A stretch of DNA of 64,000 nt from VXYL01 sp963665195 (GTDB taxonomy: Bacteria > Pseudomonadota > Gammaproteobacteria > Pseudomonadales > Azotimanducaceae): the NCBI GenBank assembly GCA_963665195.1, contig OY762070.1, forward strand, positions 5,208,001-5,272,000, in the 5' to 3' direction. The notes below the pieces were generated by a model. It was not told where the DNA came from. It saw only the letters and a program-made list of their open reading frames with translations, and made no database searches. Position numbers and translations under genes: made by a program. Positions 16,621 through 26,188 of this stretch are shown here, piece after piece; the stretch's first letter is position 1, and the number at the start of each line of letters is the position of its first letter.

Positions 16621-17562
16621 TCAGCCGCGAGGGTGATGTTCCGCGTGCAGCCGCTTGAGCCGGTCGCGCGCGACGTGAGTATAAATCTGCGTGGTCGACA
16701 AGTCCGCATGGCCGAGCATCAGCTGCACGGCCCGCAGATCCGCGCCGTGGTTCACCAAGTGCGTCGCGAATGCGTGTCGCAGCGTGTGCGGCGAGATGGC
16801 TCGGTCGATCCCCGCGGCTGCAGCATGGCGCTTGATGGCGTGCCAGAACGTCTGCCGCGTCATCGCCGTGCCGCGATTGGACGGGAACAGCGCGTCGCTC
16901 GGCCGGCCTTTGAGGAGTTGCGGGCGCGCCGTGGCGAGGTAGCGGGCCACCCAGTCGAGGGCGACTTCGCCAACGGGCACGAGGCGTTCCTTGCCGCCCT
17001 TGCCGACCACCTGCACGGTGCCGCGCCGCTGGTTCAGGGCGCTTAGGCGCAGCGTGACGAGCTCGGTCACGCGCAGGCCGGTGGCGTAGAGCAGTTCGAG
17101 CATCACGCGGTCCCGGAACGGACCGGGCTCGACGATGGGGTCCTCGCAGTTAGGCGCGGCGAGCAAGCGCTCCACTTCCTCTTCGGAGAGCGACCCCGGC
17201 AGCGGCCTGCCGAGCAGCGGCGACGTCAGGTTGGCAGTGGGGTCCGCGGCCATGCTCCCGGTTTCCACCGCGCGACGGTAGAAGCCGCGCGCCGCCGACA
17301 GAAAGCGCGCGACGGAGCGGGCCGAGGCCTTGGCTGCGAGGCGCCCTGCCAAGTATGACTGCAGGTCCGCTTCGGTGGCGGTGGCGAGGTCGCGGTCGAG
17401 CCAACGGGCGAACGCGGCGAGGTCCTGGCGGTAGCCGGTCAGCGTGGCCTGGCTCAGCCCGCGTTCCAGCCACAGATGGTCCAAGTGGGCGTCGATCGCA
17501 CCACTGTGGTGCATAGGTTCCGTGCTGGGAGCGCTCACTTGGCGACCATTGGCAGTTCGCAT
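16621..17562 (-). CDS. xerD: Tyrosine recombinase XerD
   Basis: 313 residues, with an AAGGAA ribosome site just before the ATG at 17562. The N-terminal SAM-like core-binding domain (about residues 22-110) precedes the catalytic domain. Catalytic residues are visible: Arg in ATGLRVTELV, Lys in VVGKGGKERLVP, His and Arg in SPHTLRHAFATHL, His in LGHADLSTTQ, and the nucleophile Tyr in IYTHV. XerD acts with XerC at dif to resolve chromosome dimers under FtsK control. The xerD-dsbC-hom context distinguishes it from phage integrases and from XerC. The upstream 20 bases are AT-rich, as expected for a promoter. Confidence 0.94.
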   Translation of the reverse strand: MRTANGRQVSAPSTEPMHHSGAIDAHLDHLWLERGLSQATLTGYRQDLAAFARWLDRDLATATEADLQSYLAGRLAAKASARSVARFLSAARGFYRRAVETGSMAADPTANLTSPLLGRPLPGSLSEEEVERLLAAPNCEDPIVEPGPFRDRVMLELLYATGLRVTELVTLRLSALNQRRGTVQVVGKGGKERLVPVGEVALDWVARYLATARPQLLKGRPSDALFPSNRGTAMTRQTFWHAIKRHAAAAGIDRAISPHTLRHAFATHLVNHGADLRAVQLMLGHADLSTTQIYTHVARDRLKRLHAEHHPRG

Positions 17563-17691
17563 TGATTCCTTAAGTCATTGAAATAATAACTGAAGGCGTG
17601 GGAACAGCCCGCGCAGATGCCGCTTGGCACGATGTCTGCATCAGGCGATGCAAGTCCGCGAATTCCGCTCGGCAGCGATGCCGGAGAACAG

Positions 17692-17807
17692 CGGACCCCC
17701 CGGCGCCGGTCGCCTCTCCCGGCGCCGGGAGAGCCAGCTTGTCAGGCGGGTATCTCCCCTTCGCATTCCGCCCCCTGGCAAGCTGGGTCACCCGCCTCGG
17801 CAGGCGG
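17692..17807. repeat. Cluster of palindromes between rplS and xerD (REP-like, possible terminator)
   Basis: This 248-base gap has no gene. It contains a perfect 20-base palindrome (CTCTCCCGGC plus its mirror) at 17714-17733, an imperfect 13-base stem (CCAGCTTGTCAGG at about 17735 pairing with CCTGGCAAGCTGG at about 17775), and CCGCCT/AGGCGG around a 4-base loop at 17792-17807 just past the rplS stop. The last hairpin could end the rpsP operon transcript, although no T-run follows. The arrangement resembles repetitive extragenic palindromes. Confidence 0.55.
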
Positions 17808-17810
17808 CGT

Positions 17811-18161
17811 TCAGATCTTCTCGCGGATGCGGGCCGCCCGGCCGCGCCGCTCCCGCAGGTAGTACAGCTTCGCCTTGCGCACGTCGCCGCGCCGCGTCAC
17901 GGCGATGGAGGCGATCAGCGGACTGTGCGTCTGGAACGTGCGCTCAACCCCCACCCCGTGGGACATCTTGCGCACGGTGAAGGCGGAGTTGAGGCCGCGG
18001 TTGCGCTTGCCGATCACCACGCCCTCGAATGCCTGCAAGCGTTCCCGGCTGCCTTCCCTGACGCGCACCTGCACCACCACCGTGTCGCCCGGCCCGAATG
18101 CGGGCAAGTCGTCCTTGAGCTGCTGGCGCTCGAAATCTTCGATCACTTGGTTGCGGTGCAT
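17811..18161 (-). CDS. rplS: 50S ribosomal protein L19
   Basis: 116 residues, matching L19 length. FGPGDTVVVQVRVREGSRERLQAFEG and the GVGVERTFQTHSPLI segment are highly conserved L19 sequences, with a basic C-terminus (KLYYLRERRGRAARI). L19 sits at the 30S-50S interface. It is the last gene of rpsP-rimM-trmD-rplS, 43 bases after trmD. Confidence 0.98.
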   Translation of the reverse strand: MHRNQVIEDFERQQLKDDLPAFGPGDTVVVQVRVREGSRERLQAFEGVVIGKRNRGLNSAFTVRKMSHGVGVERTFQTHSPLIASIAVTRRGDVRKAKLYYLRERRGRAARIREKI

Positions 18162-18204
18162 GTCTGCCTCCTGTTGCTATGCGGGTGGGTTTCGGTAGTG
18201 GGAT

Positions 18205-18948
18205 TCAAGCGAGGGCTGCTTGCCGGAAGAGGTCCGCGAGCATGGCGCGGTCGGTCGCCGCGAGGTCTCGGTCCAGCAGCAGGTCCGGACGCCGCCGCCA
18301 AGTGCGCGCCAGCGCTTCCCGGCGGCGCCAGCGGGCGATGGCGGCGTGGTCGCCGGAAAGCAGGACATGCGGGGGCGCTCCGTGGCTGTCCCGCTCCGGG
18401 CGCGTGTAGTGCGGATGGTCGAGCAGGGCGTCGGCGAACGAGTCCTCGGCGGTGGAAGCCGGATTGCCGACCGCGCCGGGCAGCAGGCGCACGACCGCGT
18501 CGAGCACCGCCAAGGCCGCCGGTTCGCCGCCGGAGAGCACGTAGTCGCCGACCGACAGTTCGTAATCCACGACGCTCTGGGCGAATCGCTCGTCCGCGCC
18601 TTCGTAGCGGGCGGCGACCAGCACGAAGCCCGGCGTGCGCGCCAAGCGAAGGGCGGCGCGCTGATCGAAGCGTTCGCCCTGGGGCGTGAGCAGGATGACC
18701 GGAGCGGTCGGCAACGTCGCGGTCTTGGCCGCGGCTACGGCGCGGCGCAGCGGTTCCGCCATCATCACCATGCCGGGGCCGCCCCCGAACGGTCGGTCGT
18801 CGATGGTCCTGCGGGCGTCTTCGGCGTGGTCTCTGGGGCTCTCGATGGCGCATTGGAAGCGGCCTTCGCGCTTGGCCCGGCCGACGATGCCGACCCCCAG
18901 CGCCGCTTCGAGAATCTCGGGGAACAGGCTGACGACGGCGGCCTTCAT
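18205..18948 (-). CDS. trmD: tRNA (guanine-N1-)-methyltransferase TrmD
   Basis: 247 residues, from the ATG at 18948 that overlaps the rimM stop (ATGA). It makes m1G37 in tRNAs reading CNN and related codons, which prevents +1 frameshifting. The SPOUT knot is recognised by DDRPFGGGPGMVMMAEPLRRA, LLTPQGERFDQ, ARYEGADERF, and the SAM loop YELSVGDYVLSGGEPAALA. The C-terminal domain has HPHYTRPE and GDHAAIARWRR. Part of the rpsP operon. Confidence 0.97.
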   Translation of the reverse strand: MKAAVVSLFPEILEAALGVGIVGRAKREGRFQCAIESPRDHAEDARRTIDDRPFGGGPGMVMMAEPLRRAVAAAKTATLPTAPVILLTPQGERFDQRAALRLARTPGFVLVAARYEGADERFAQSVVDYELSVGDYVLSGGEPAALAVLDAVVRLLPGAVGNPASTAEDSFADALLDHPHYTRPERDSHGAPPHVLLSGDHAAIARWRRREALARTWRRRPDLLLDRDLAATDRAMLADLFRQAALA

Positions 18949-19451
18949 GCTGGCGGCTTGTGGTCCGCGACCACCATGATGCGCTTGGCGCCAGCATCGA
19001 CGCCGTGCACCACTTCCGCGACGAACGGAATCATGTGCTCGCCGCCAGTGCATTGGATCACCAGAACGTCGTGGGCTGGCGTGTCGAAGACGCGGCCGAC
19101 GTGCCCGAAGGGAGCGTCCGCGCCGTCGGCGACCACCGCGCAGCCGACCAGATCGCGCCAGTAGTACTCGTCCGGTTCGGGGGGCGGCAGGGCATCCGCC
19201 TCGACGCCGATCTCCGCGCCGCGCAGATCCGCCGCGCGATCGCGGTCCGCGCAGCCGGGAAAGCGGGCCACGAATGCCGCGCCGTGGGCGCGCGCCTCGG
19301 GGTCCGCGTTCACCCAGTTTTCGCCTTGGCGGAGCAGCCAGGGCCGGTAGGCGAGCAGATTGTCCGGCGGTGCGGTGAAGGACTTCACATGAACCCACCC
19401 TTTGACGCCGAACGGGCCGCCGATCGCGCCGATGACGACCGGATCGGCCAT
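18945..19451 (-). CDS. rimM: Ribosome maturation factor RimM
   Basis: 168 residues from the ATG at 19451. The N-terminal RimM domain carries IGAIGGPFGVKGWVHVKSFT. The PRC-barrel part begins at EPDEYYWRDLVGCAVV and contains FGHVGRVFDTPAHDVLVI and MIPFVAEVV. It assists maturation of the 30S head with S19. The start lies 14 bases after the rpsP stop, and its stop overlaps the trmD start by ATGA, indicating translational coupling. Confidence 0.96.
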   Translation of the reverse strand: MADPVVIGAIGGPFGVKGWVHVKSFTAPPDNLLAYRPWLLRQGENWVNADPEARAHGAAFVARFPGCADRDRAADLRGAEIGVEADALPPPEPDEYYWRDLVGCAVVADGADAPFGHVGRVFDTPAHDVLVIQCTGGEHMIPFVAEVVHGVDAGAKRIMVVADHKPPA

Positions 19452-19465
19452 CGTGGCGCCGTCCC

Positions 19466-19786
19466 TTAGGCCGGCGCCGCTTCGGCGGAGGCGGCTTCGG
19501 TGCCTGGCAGGCCCGCTGCGGACGTTTGCAGCCTGCGCCAGCGCCCGATCAGCTTCGCGGCTCGCTCGGTGGGCTGCGCACCGATGCCGAGCCAGTAGTC
19601 GGCGCGCTCGATGTCGATGCGCAGCTCCTCCTCCTGGCCCCGCGCCAAGGGGTTGTAGAAACCGATCCGCTCGATGAAACGACCGTCCCGCTTCGCGGAT
19701 TTCTCGGCCACGGTGACATGGAAGAAGGGGTGCTTCTTGCCGCCGTGGCGCGCCAATCGAATAGTGACCAAATCGCCCGCCCGCAT
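19466..19786 (-). CDS. rpsP: 30S ribosomal protein S16
   Basis: 106 residues. The core is typical S16: VTIRLARHGGKKHPFFHVTVA, RDGRFIERIGFYNPLARG, ADYWLGIGAQPTERAAKLI. The C-terminal 25 residues are alanine/glutamate rich and variable in the family. It is the first gene of the rpsP-rimM-trmD-rplS operon, with a good promoter about 25 bases upstream. Confidence 0.97.
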   Translation of the reverse strand: MRAGDLVTIRLARHGGKKHPFFHVTVAEKSAKRDGRFIERIGFYNPLARGQEEELRIDIERADYWLGIGAQPTERAAKLIGRWRRLQTSAAGLPGTEAASAEAAPA

Positions 19787-19809
19787 GCGCCGCTGGTGAA
19801 AGGCGCGCG

Positions 19810-19838
19810 ATTCTAGGGATGCAAGGCCCGCAACGCAA
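19810..19838 (-). promoter_or_regulatory. Promoter of the rpsP-rimM-trmD-rplS operon
   Basis: On the minus strand, TTGCGT (19838-19833) and TAGAAT (19815-19810) are separated by exactly 17 bases, a good sigma-70 pair. Transcription should start near 19803, giving a leader of about 17 bases before the rpsP ATG. The sequence after the -10 box, CGCGCG, is a GC-rich discriminator, as expected for a stringently controlled ribosomal operon. Confidence 0.6.
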
Positions 19839-19896
19839 CCGGCAGCGCGTTCCGTTACGATGTGCGCCGTTGAATGCGGATTGGGGAGCCTATCCC

Positions 19897-20688
19897 ATGG
19901 CGGCTCAGGCGGTGCAGGAGCGGGTGGACGTCCAGACGGTGGCGGCCCAGGTGATGGACGTCGGCTATGCCGTGGTGCCGGACTTCATCGACCCGGCGCG
20001 GGTGCAGCGGCTGCGCGACGATCTGGCGCCGATCTTCGATGCCATGCCGAAGGTGGATCGCGGCGACGGGCCGTTCAGCCGGCATACGCACAACCTGCTC
20101 GAGAAGACCCGCGCCGTCGACGACCTCATCACCGAACCGGTGCTGCTCGCCGTCATCGAGGCCATCCTCGGCCCGGACTTCCAGATCTCCAGCGTGGTGG
20201 CGATGCGTCCCGCGCCCGGCGATGTGGCGCAGCGCCTGCACATGGACGATGGCCACTATCCCCTGCCGCGCCCGGCGCAGCCGCTGGTCGCGAACACGCT
20301 CACCGCCCTCGACGACTTCACCGCGGACAACGGCGCGACGCTGGTCGTGCCCGGCAGCCACAAGCGCAAGCCGCCGGTGGATCCCGCCGCGAAGACCGTG
20401 CCGGTGGAGGCCAAGGCCGGCTCGCTGCTTGTCTGGCATGGTGCGCTCTGGCACGCCGGCGGTCCCAACTCGACCGCGGACCGCATGAGGCGCTCGATCA
20501 ACCTGAACTTCAATCTGGCGTGGCTCAAGCAGCGCGAGAACCAGTTCATCGGCGTGCCGGCGGACGTGGTGCTCGACATGCCCGAGCCCTTGCAGCGGCT
20601 GCTCGGCTACCAGCTCACCAACTTCGGGGTCGGCACCGTCGACTACCGCAATCCCATCGAGACGCTGCGTCGCCGCGCCGGTCGCTGA
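19897..20688 (+). CDS. Phytanoyl-CoA dioxygenase (PhyH) family Fe(II)/2-oxoglutarate oxygenase
   Basis: 263 residues from the ATG at 19897, with GGGGAG 8 bases upstream. The double-stranded beta-helix carries the facial triad: H115 and D117 in RLHMDDGHYPLP and H186 in LVWHGALWHAGG. A downstream Arg in RRSINLNF is the likely 2-oxoglutarate binder. PhyH-family enzymes hydroxylate diverse small molecules; the substrate cannot be told here. The gene is inserted on the opposite strand between ffh and rpsP, which are neighbours in many gammaproteobacteria, so it looks like an acquired gene. Confidence 0.88.
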   Translation: MAAQAVQERVDVQTVAAQVMDVGYAVVPDFIDPARVQRLRDDLAPIFDAMPKVDRGDGPFSRHTHNLLEKTRAVDDLITEPVLLAVIEAILGPDFQISSVVAMRPAPGDVAQRLHMDDGHYPLPRPAQPLVANTLTALDDFTADNGATLVVPGSHKRKPPVDPAAKTVPVEAKAGSLLVWHGALWHAGGPNSTADRMRRSINLNFNLAWLKQRENQFIGVPADVVLDMPEPLQRLLGYQLTNFGVGTVDYRNPIETLRRRAGR

Positions 20689-20717
20689 ACCGCGCCGGCT
20701 GGCTCGAGGCCCGTCGG

Positions 20718-22100
20718 CTACCGCCGCCGGCGGCGCTTGGCGGTCGGCGGACGCCCGCCCTGGGCCGCGGCCATGCCGCGCATCATCTTCTGCATGCCGC
20801 TCTTGCGGCCGACCTTCTTCATGGTCTTCTGCATCTGCTTGTGCTGCCTCAGCACCTGGTTCACGTCCTGGATCGTGGTGCCGCTGCCGCGCGCGATGCG
20901 CCGCTTGCGCGAGCCGTTGATCACGTCCGGGAAGTGCCGCTCCTGGGGCGTCATCGAGTCGATGATGACGCCCATGCGGCGGAAGCGCCCGTCGTCGACC
21001 TGATCGCGCTTGGCGGCGCTCAGCATGTCGGCGCCGGGCAGCTTCTCCAGCATGCTCTCGACGCCGCCTAGGTCCGCCATCTGGCGGATCTGCTCGCGCA
21101 GGTCCACCAGATCGAATTTCTGCCGCCGCTTCAGTTTGCCGGCGAACCGCTCCGCCTTGCGGCGATCCACCTTGCGTTCGGCTTCTTCGATGAGCGACAG
21201 CATGTCGCCCATGCCGAGGATGCGCGACGCCACCCGTTCGGGGTGGAAGGCCTCCAAGGCATCGCTGCGCTCGCCGACGCCGAGGAACTTGATCGGCTTG
21301 CCGGTGACGGCGCGCACGGACAGCGCCGCGCCGCCGCGCGCATCGCCGTCGGCCTTGGCGAGCACGACGCCGGTGAGCGGCAGCGCTGCGTGGAACGCCT
21401 TGGCGGTGAGGGCGGCGTCCTGGCCGGTCATCGCATCCACCACGAAGAGCGTCTCCACGGGGTCGACCGCTTTGTGCAGCGCCGCGATCTCTTCCATCAT
21501 CGCCTCGTCAACACCGAGCCGCCCGGCGGTATCGACGATCAGCACGTCGTCGAACTGGCGGCGGGCGTCGGCAAGCGCCCGCTCGGCGATGGCGACGGGG
21601 TTCTCTTCGGCCGTGCTCGGCACGAATCTCGCCCCGGCTTCCGAAGCGAGCGTTTCGAGCTGCTCGATGGCTGCCGGCCGGTACACGTCGGCGCTCACCA
21701 CGGCGACGCGCTTGCGTTCCCGCTCCTTGAGAAAACGCGCCAGCTTGGCGACGGTGGCGGTCTTTCCGGCGCCTTGCAGACCGGCCATGAGCACCACCGC
21801 CGGCGGCGTGGCGGCGAGATCCAGGGCGTCGTTGGCATCGCCCATCAGGCGCACCAGCTCTTCGTGGACCACCTTGACGAACGCTTGGCCGGGCTGCAGC
21901 GAAGCGAGCACTTCCTGGCCCACCGCCCGCCGCTGCACGTCGGCCGTGAACTGGCGGACGACGGAAAGCGCGACATCGGCCTCGAGCAGCGCGATGCGCA
22001 CCTGCCGCACCGAGCTCTGGATGTTGTCCTCGGTCAGGCGGTTGCGCCCGGCGACGCTGCGCAGGGTCTTGGTCAGCCGGTTGGCAAGAGAGTCGAACAT
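20718..22100 (-). CDS. ffh: Signal recognition particle protein Ffh
   Basis: 460 residues. An N-terminal helical bundle precedes the GTPase: G1 GLQGAGKT (about residue 109), DVYRPAAIEQL, G3 VDTAGRLGVDE, and LAKADGDARGG as the G4 region (Ala in place of the usual Thr). The methionine-rich M domain begins near residue 330 (DLREQIRQMADLGG) and includes the RNA-binding SRKRRIARGSGTT. The tail is basic (AKRRRRR). It binds 4.5S RNA and signal sequences and docks with FtsY. It converges with the PhyH-family gene. Confidence 0.97.
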   Translation of the reverse strand: MFDSLANRLTKTLRSVAGRNRLTEDNIQSSVRQVRIALLEADVALSVVRQFTADVQRRAVGQEVLASLQPGQAFVKVVHEELVRLMGDANDALDLAATPPAVVLMAGLQGAGKTATVAKLARFLKERERKRVAVVSADVYRPAAIEQLETLASEAGARFVPSTAEENPVAIAERALADARRQFDDVLIVDTAGRLGVDEAMMEEIAALHKAVDPVETLFVVDAMTGQDAALTAKAFHAALPLTGVVLAKADGDARGGAALSVRAVTGKPIKFLGVGERSDALEAFHPERVASRILGMGDMLSLIEEAERKVDRRKAERFAGKLKRRQKFDLVDLREQIRQMADLGGVESMLEKLPGADMLSAAKRDQVDDGRFRRMGVIIDSMTPQERHFPDVINGSRKRRIARGSGTTIQDVNQVLRQHKQMQKTMKKVGRKSGMQKMMRGMAAAQGGRPPTAKRRRRR

Positions 22101-22219
22101 CGGCTTTCGGGGGCGGCGGGGCTGGGCGGGAGTCTAGCCGAATGGGGCGGCGACAACCGCCTGTCTAGTTGCCACAATACGGCAGTCGCACACCGCGGCA
22201 AGGGTAGGAGGGGTACCGC

Positions 22220-23164
22220 ATGAACATTGCACCGGCATTCGGCGCGTTGGCCGTCGGCGTGCTGGCGACGCTGCCGGCGGTCGCCGTAGAAGAGTGCGAG
22301 CCGTCGCGCTGGGGCGCCGAGGACGAGATCGGCTCGGCCAATCTGATCACGCGGGAGAGCGTGCTGGCGGCCGCCAAGCTCATCCGCACCGGCAAGGTCT
22401 ACAGCCTCGGCATCACCATCGACGACACCACCCCGGCGTTTCCGCCGCGGGGCTTAAGCTTGCAGGTGGTGCAGCCCAACCAGCAGGAAGGCGCGCGGCC
22501 GTTTCCGAACGCGGTCTACAACGACGATGTCTTCCAAGGCTGGTTCGGCATCGGCCCGCAGATCGACGGCCTTGGCCACATCGGCGGTCCGGACGGCATG
22601 TACTACAACTGCAACCACGCCAGAGACTTCGCCGGCATCACGGGCCTCACCAAGCTCGGCATCGAGAAGGTGCCGCCGCTGGTGGCGCGCGGCGTGCTGC
22701 TCGACATGGCGGGGCACTTCGGCGTCGACAGCATGGAGGCGGGGCAGTTCTTCACCGTGGAGGATGTGCAGGCGGTGGAGGAGAAGCAGGGCACGCCGAT
22801 TCGCGAAGGCGACGTGGTGCTGTTCCACACCGGCTGGACGGATGCCAAGCTCTTGAGCGACCCGGACACCTGGGTCGCCGCCGAGCCGGGCCAGCACGAG
22901 GAGGTGGCGAGCTATCTGGCGGGCAAGAACATCGTCGCCGCGGGTGCCGATACTTGGGGTCTGGACGTGGTGCCGCCGCCCGATCCAACGCGCCCGTTCC
23001 AAGGCCACGTCATCCTGCTGAAGGAGAACGGCATCTACATCCTGGAGACGATGAACACCGGTCCGCTGGTGCGCGACGGCGCGTTCGAGTTCCTGTTCGT
23101 GCTCGGCCATGCCAAGGTCAAGGGCGCCGTGCAGATGATTATCAACCCCATCGCCATCCGCTAG
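22220..23164 (+). CDS. Cyclase-family (kynurenine formamidase-like) hydrolase with signal peptide
   Basis: 314 residues from an ATG preceded by GGTAGGAGGGG. A signal peptide (GALAVGVLATLPAVAVEE) indicates periplasmic export. The metal-binding signature lies in IDGLGHIGGPDG (HxGxxxD type), with further conserved segments GITIDDTTPAFPP, ARGVLLDMAG, GDVVLFHTGW and GADTWGLD. The family hydrolyses amide or ester bonds of cyclic or aromatic substrates. It opens an operon with a TRAP transporter and an MFS carrier, so it may process a compound whose product or parent is imported by them. Confidence 0.85.
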   Translation: MNIAPAFGALAVGVLATLPAVAVEECEPSRWGAEDEIGSANLITRESVLAAAKLIRTGKVYSLGITIDDTTPAFPPRGLSLQVVQPNQQEGARPFPNAVYNDDVFQGWFGIGPQIDGLGHIGGPDGMYYNCNHARDFAGITGLTKLGIEKVPPLVARGVLLDMAGHFGVDSMEAGQFFTVEDVQAVEEKQGTPIREGDVVLFHTGWTDAKLLSDPDTWVAAEPGQHEEVASYLAGKNIVAAGADTWGLDVVPPPDPTRPFQGHVILLKENGIYILETMNTGPLVRDGAFEFLFVLGHAKVKGAVQMIINPIAIR

Positions 23165-23177
23165 CCGGCAGCCGCGC

Positions 23178-24299
23178 ATGTTCACTGGGAGGGCGGTGCT
23201 GATCGCCGCCGGCGTCGCCTTCCTCGTCGGCGCTCTGGCGACTCTTGCCCTGCGTCCGCCGGGCAGCGGCGGGACGCAAGTCGCCACCGTGGCGAACTCG
23301 GACGAGGCGGTGCGCATCCGCTGGCGGGTGCCGCTCAGCGCGGCGCGCAATCTGCCGGGCAGCGGCGAGACGCCGGTCTGGCTGGCCGAGACCTTGGCGT
23401 CCTCCACCGCCGGCGCGATCCGCCTCGACCTCTACGACCCCGGCGAGCTGGCCCCCGCATTCGCCATCACCGATGCGGTGCGGGACCGCAAGGTGCAGGC
23501 TGGCTTCACCTGGCTCGGCTACGACCAGGGCAAGATGCCGGCCTCGGCGCTGTTCGGCGCAACCCCATTCGGCTTGGATCCATGGGCCTACATCGGCTGG
23601 TGGTTCTTCGGCGACGGCGAAACCACGGGCAAGGCGCTGGCGGAGGGCATCTACGCGAAACTCGATACGCACCCGGTGCTGTGCGGCATCTCCGGCCCGG
23701 AAACCGCCGGCTGGTTCCGCTTTCCGCTGCGTTCGAGCGAGGACCTGCAAGGCCTCAAGATCCGCTTCGCTGGGCTCGGCGGCAAGGTGATGGACCGCGT
23801 CGGCGCGTCGATCACCATGCTGCCGGCGGGCGAGATCTTCCAGGCTCTGGAGACCGGCGTCATCGACGCCACCGAGTTCTCGCAGCCGATCACGGACCAG
23901 GCGCTCGGCTTCAACCGCATCGCCAAGTACAACTACTTCCCGGGCTGGCATCAGCCGTTCAGCGCCACGCACCTGATCGTCAATCGCGATGTCTGGCGCG
24001 GCATCGCGGCGGCGGACCGCGATCTCATCGATGCGGTCTGCACCGGCTCCGTCGCCCGCAGCCTCGGCCTCACCGAGTGGCTGCAAGGCCCGGTGGTGGC
24101 CGGTTTCGCGGACATCGGCGTCACCGCCAGCACCTTGCCGGACGAACTGCTGGCCGTGCTCAAGGAAACGACGGTGGAAGTGCTGGACGAGGAAGCGGCC
24201 CGCGATGCCGACTTCGCTGCCGTGCTGCAATCGCAGCGCGCCTTCCAAGAGACCTACCAGCATTGGCGGCGGCTCGCCTATCTGCCGAAGGACTTTTGA
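23178..24299 (+). CDS. TRAP transporter solute-binding protein (DctP family, TakP-like)
   Basis: 373 residues starting 13 bases after the cyclase stop. The N-terminal signal or anchor is MFTGRAVLIAAGVAFLVGALATLAL. The DctP fold shows LQGLKIRFAGLGGKVMDRVGA with the conserved substrate Arg, MLPAGEIFQALETGVIDATEF, and YFPGWHQPFSATHLIVN. The GLGGKV and PGWH features resemble TakP, the 2-oxoacid-binding branch, which makes a carboxylate substrate likely. It delivers substrate to the DctQ-DctM permease encoded next. Confidence 0.9.
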   Translation: MFTGRAVLIAAGVAFLVGALATLALRPPGSGGTQVATVANSDEAVRIRWRVPLSAARNLPGSGETPVWLAETLASSTAGAIRLDLYDPGELAPAFAITDAVRDRKVQAGFTWLGYDQGKMPASALFGATPFGLDPWAYIGWWFFGDGETTGKALAEGIYAKLDTHPVLCGISGPETAGWFRFPLRSSEDLQGLKIRFAGLGGKVMDRVGASITMLPAGEIFQALETGVIDATEFSQPITDQALGFNRIAKYNYFPGWHQPFSATHLIVNRDVWRGIAAADRDLIDAVCTGSVARSLGLTEWLQGPVVAGFADIGVTASTLPDELLAVLKETTVEVLDEEAARDADFAAVLQSQRAFQETYQHWRRLAYLPKDF

Positions 24300-24302
24300 G
24301 AC

Positions 24303-24832
24303 GTGACGGGAATCGAGCTGCCGCAGACGCGGTTGTCGTGGACGCTTGATCGGGCGCTCACCGCCATCGGCCGGCTCGCGAGCTGGCTGTGGGTCGTGCT
24401 GCTCGCGGTGATCGTCTTCAACGTCACGCTGCGCTACGTCTTCGGCGAGGGGCGGATCGAGCTGGAGGAGCTGCAATGGCACCTGAACGCCGCCGCCTTC
24501 ATGCTCGCCATCGCCTACGCCTATCGCGTGGATGCCCACATCCGCATCGATCTCGTCTCCGCGAAGCTGCGCCCGCGCATGCAGGCGTGGATCGAGCTCT
24601 ACGGCACGCTGCTGCTCCTCTTGCCCTTCGTCGCCGTGGTGCTGGTGTTCGCGGCGCCCTTCGTGATGCACAGCTTCAGTGCCTCGGAGGTGTCGCCATC
24701 GCCCGGCGGCCTGCCGCTGCGCTGGCTGGTGAAAGGCGTGCTGCCGGCCGCCTTCCTGCTGCTGCTCGTTGCCATGGTGTCGCGCCTCAGTCGGTTGTGG
24801 GCGTTCCTCAAGACGGAGGGCGGGGAGGCCAA

Positions 24833-24836
<4 letters not shown>
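24303..24836 (+). CDS. TRAP transporter small permease (DctQ)
   Basis: 177 residues from a GTG at 24303, three bases after the DctP stop. Four hydrophobic helices are seen (LASWLWVVLLAVIVFNVTLRY, AFMLAIAYAYRVDAHIRIDL, LLLLLPFVAVVLVFAAPFV, and a late helix at LPAAFLLLLVAMVS). The VTLRYVFGEG and DAHIRIDLV motifs are characteristic of DctQ. Its stop overlaps the DctM start (GTGA). Confidence 0.93.
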
Positions 24837-26184
<1,348 letters not shown>

Positions 26185-26188
<4 letters not shown>

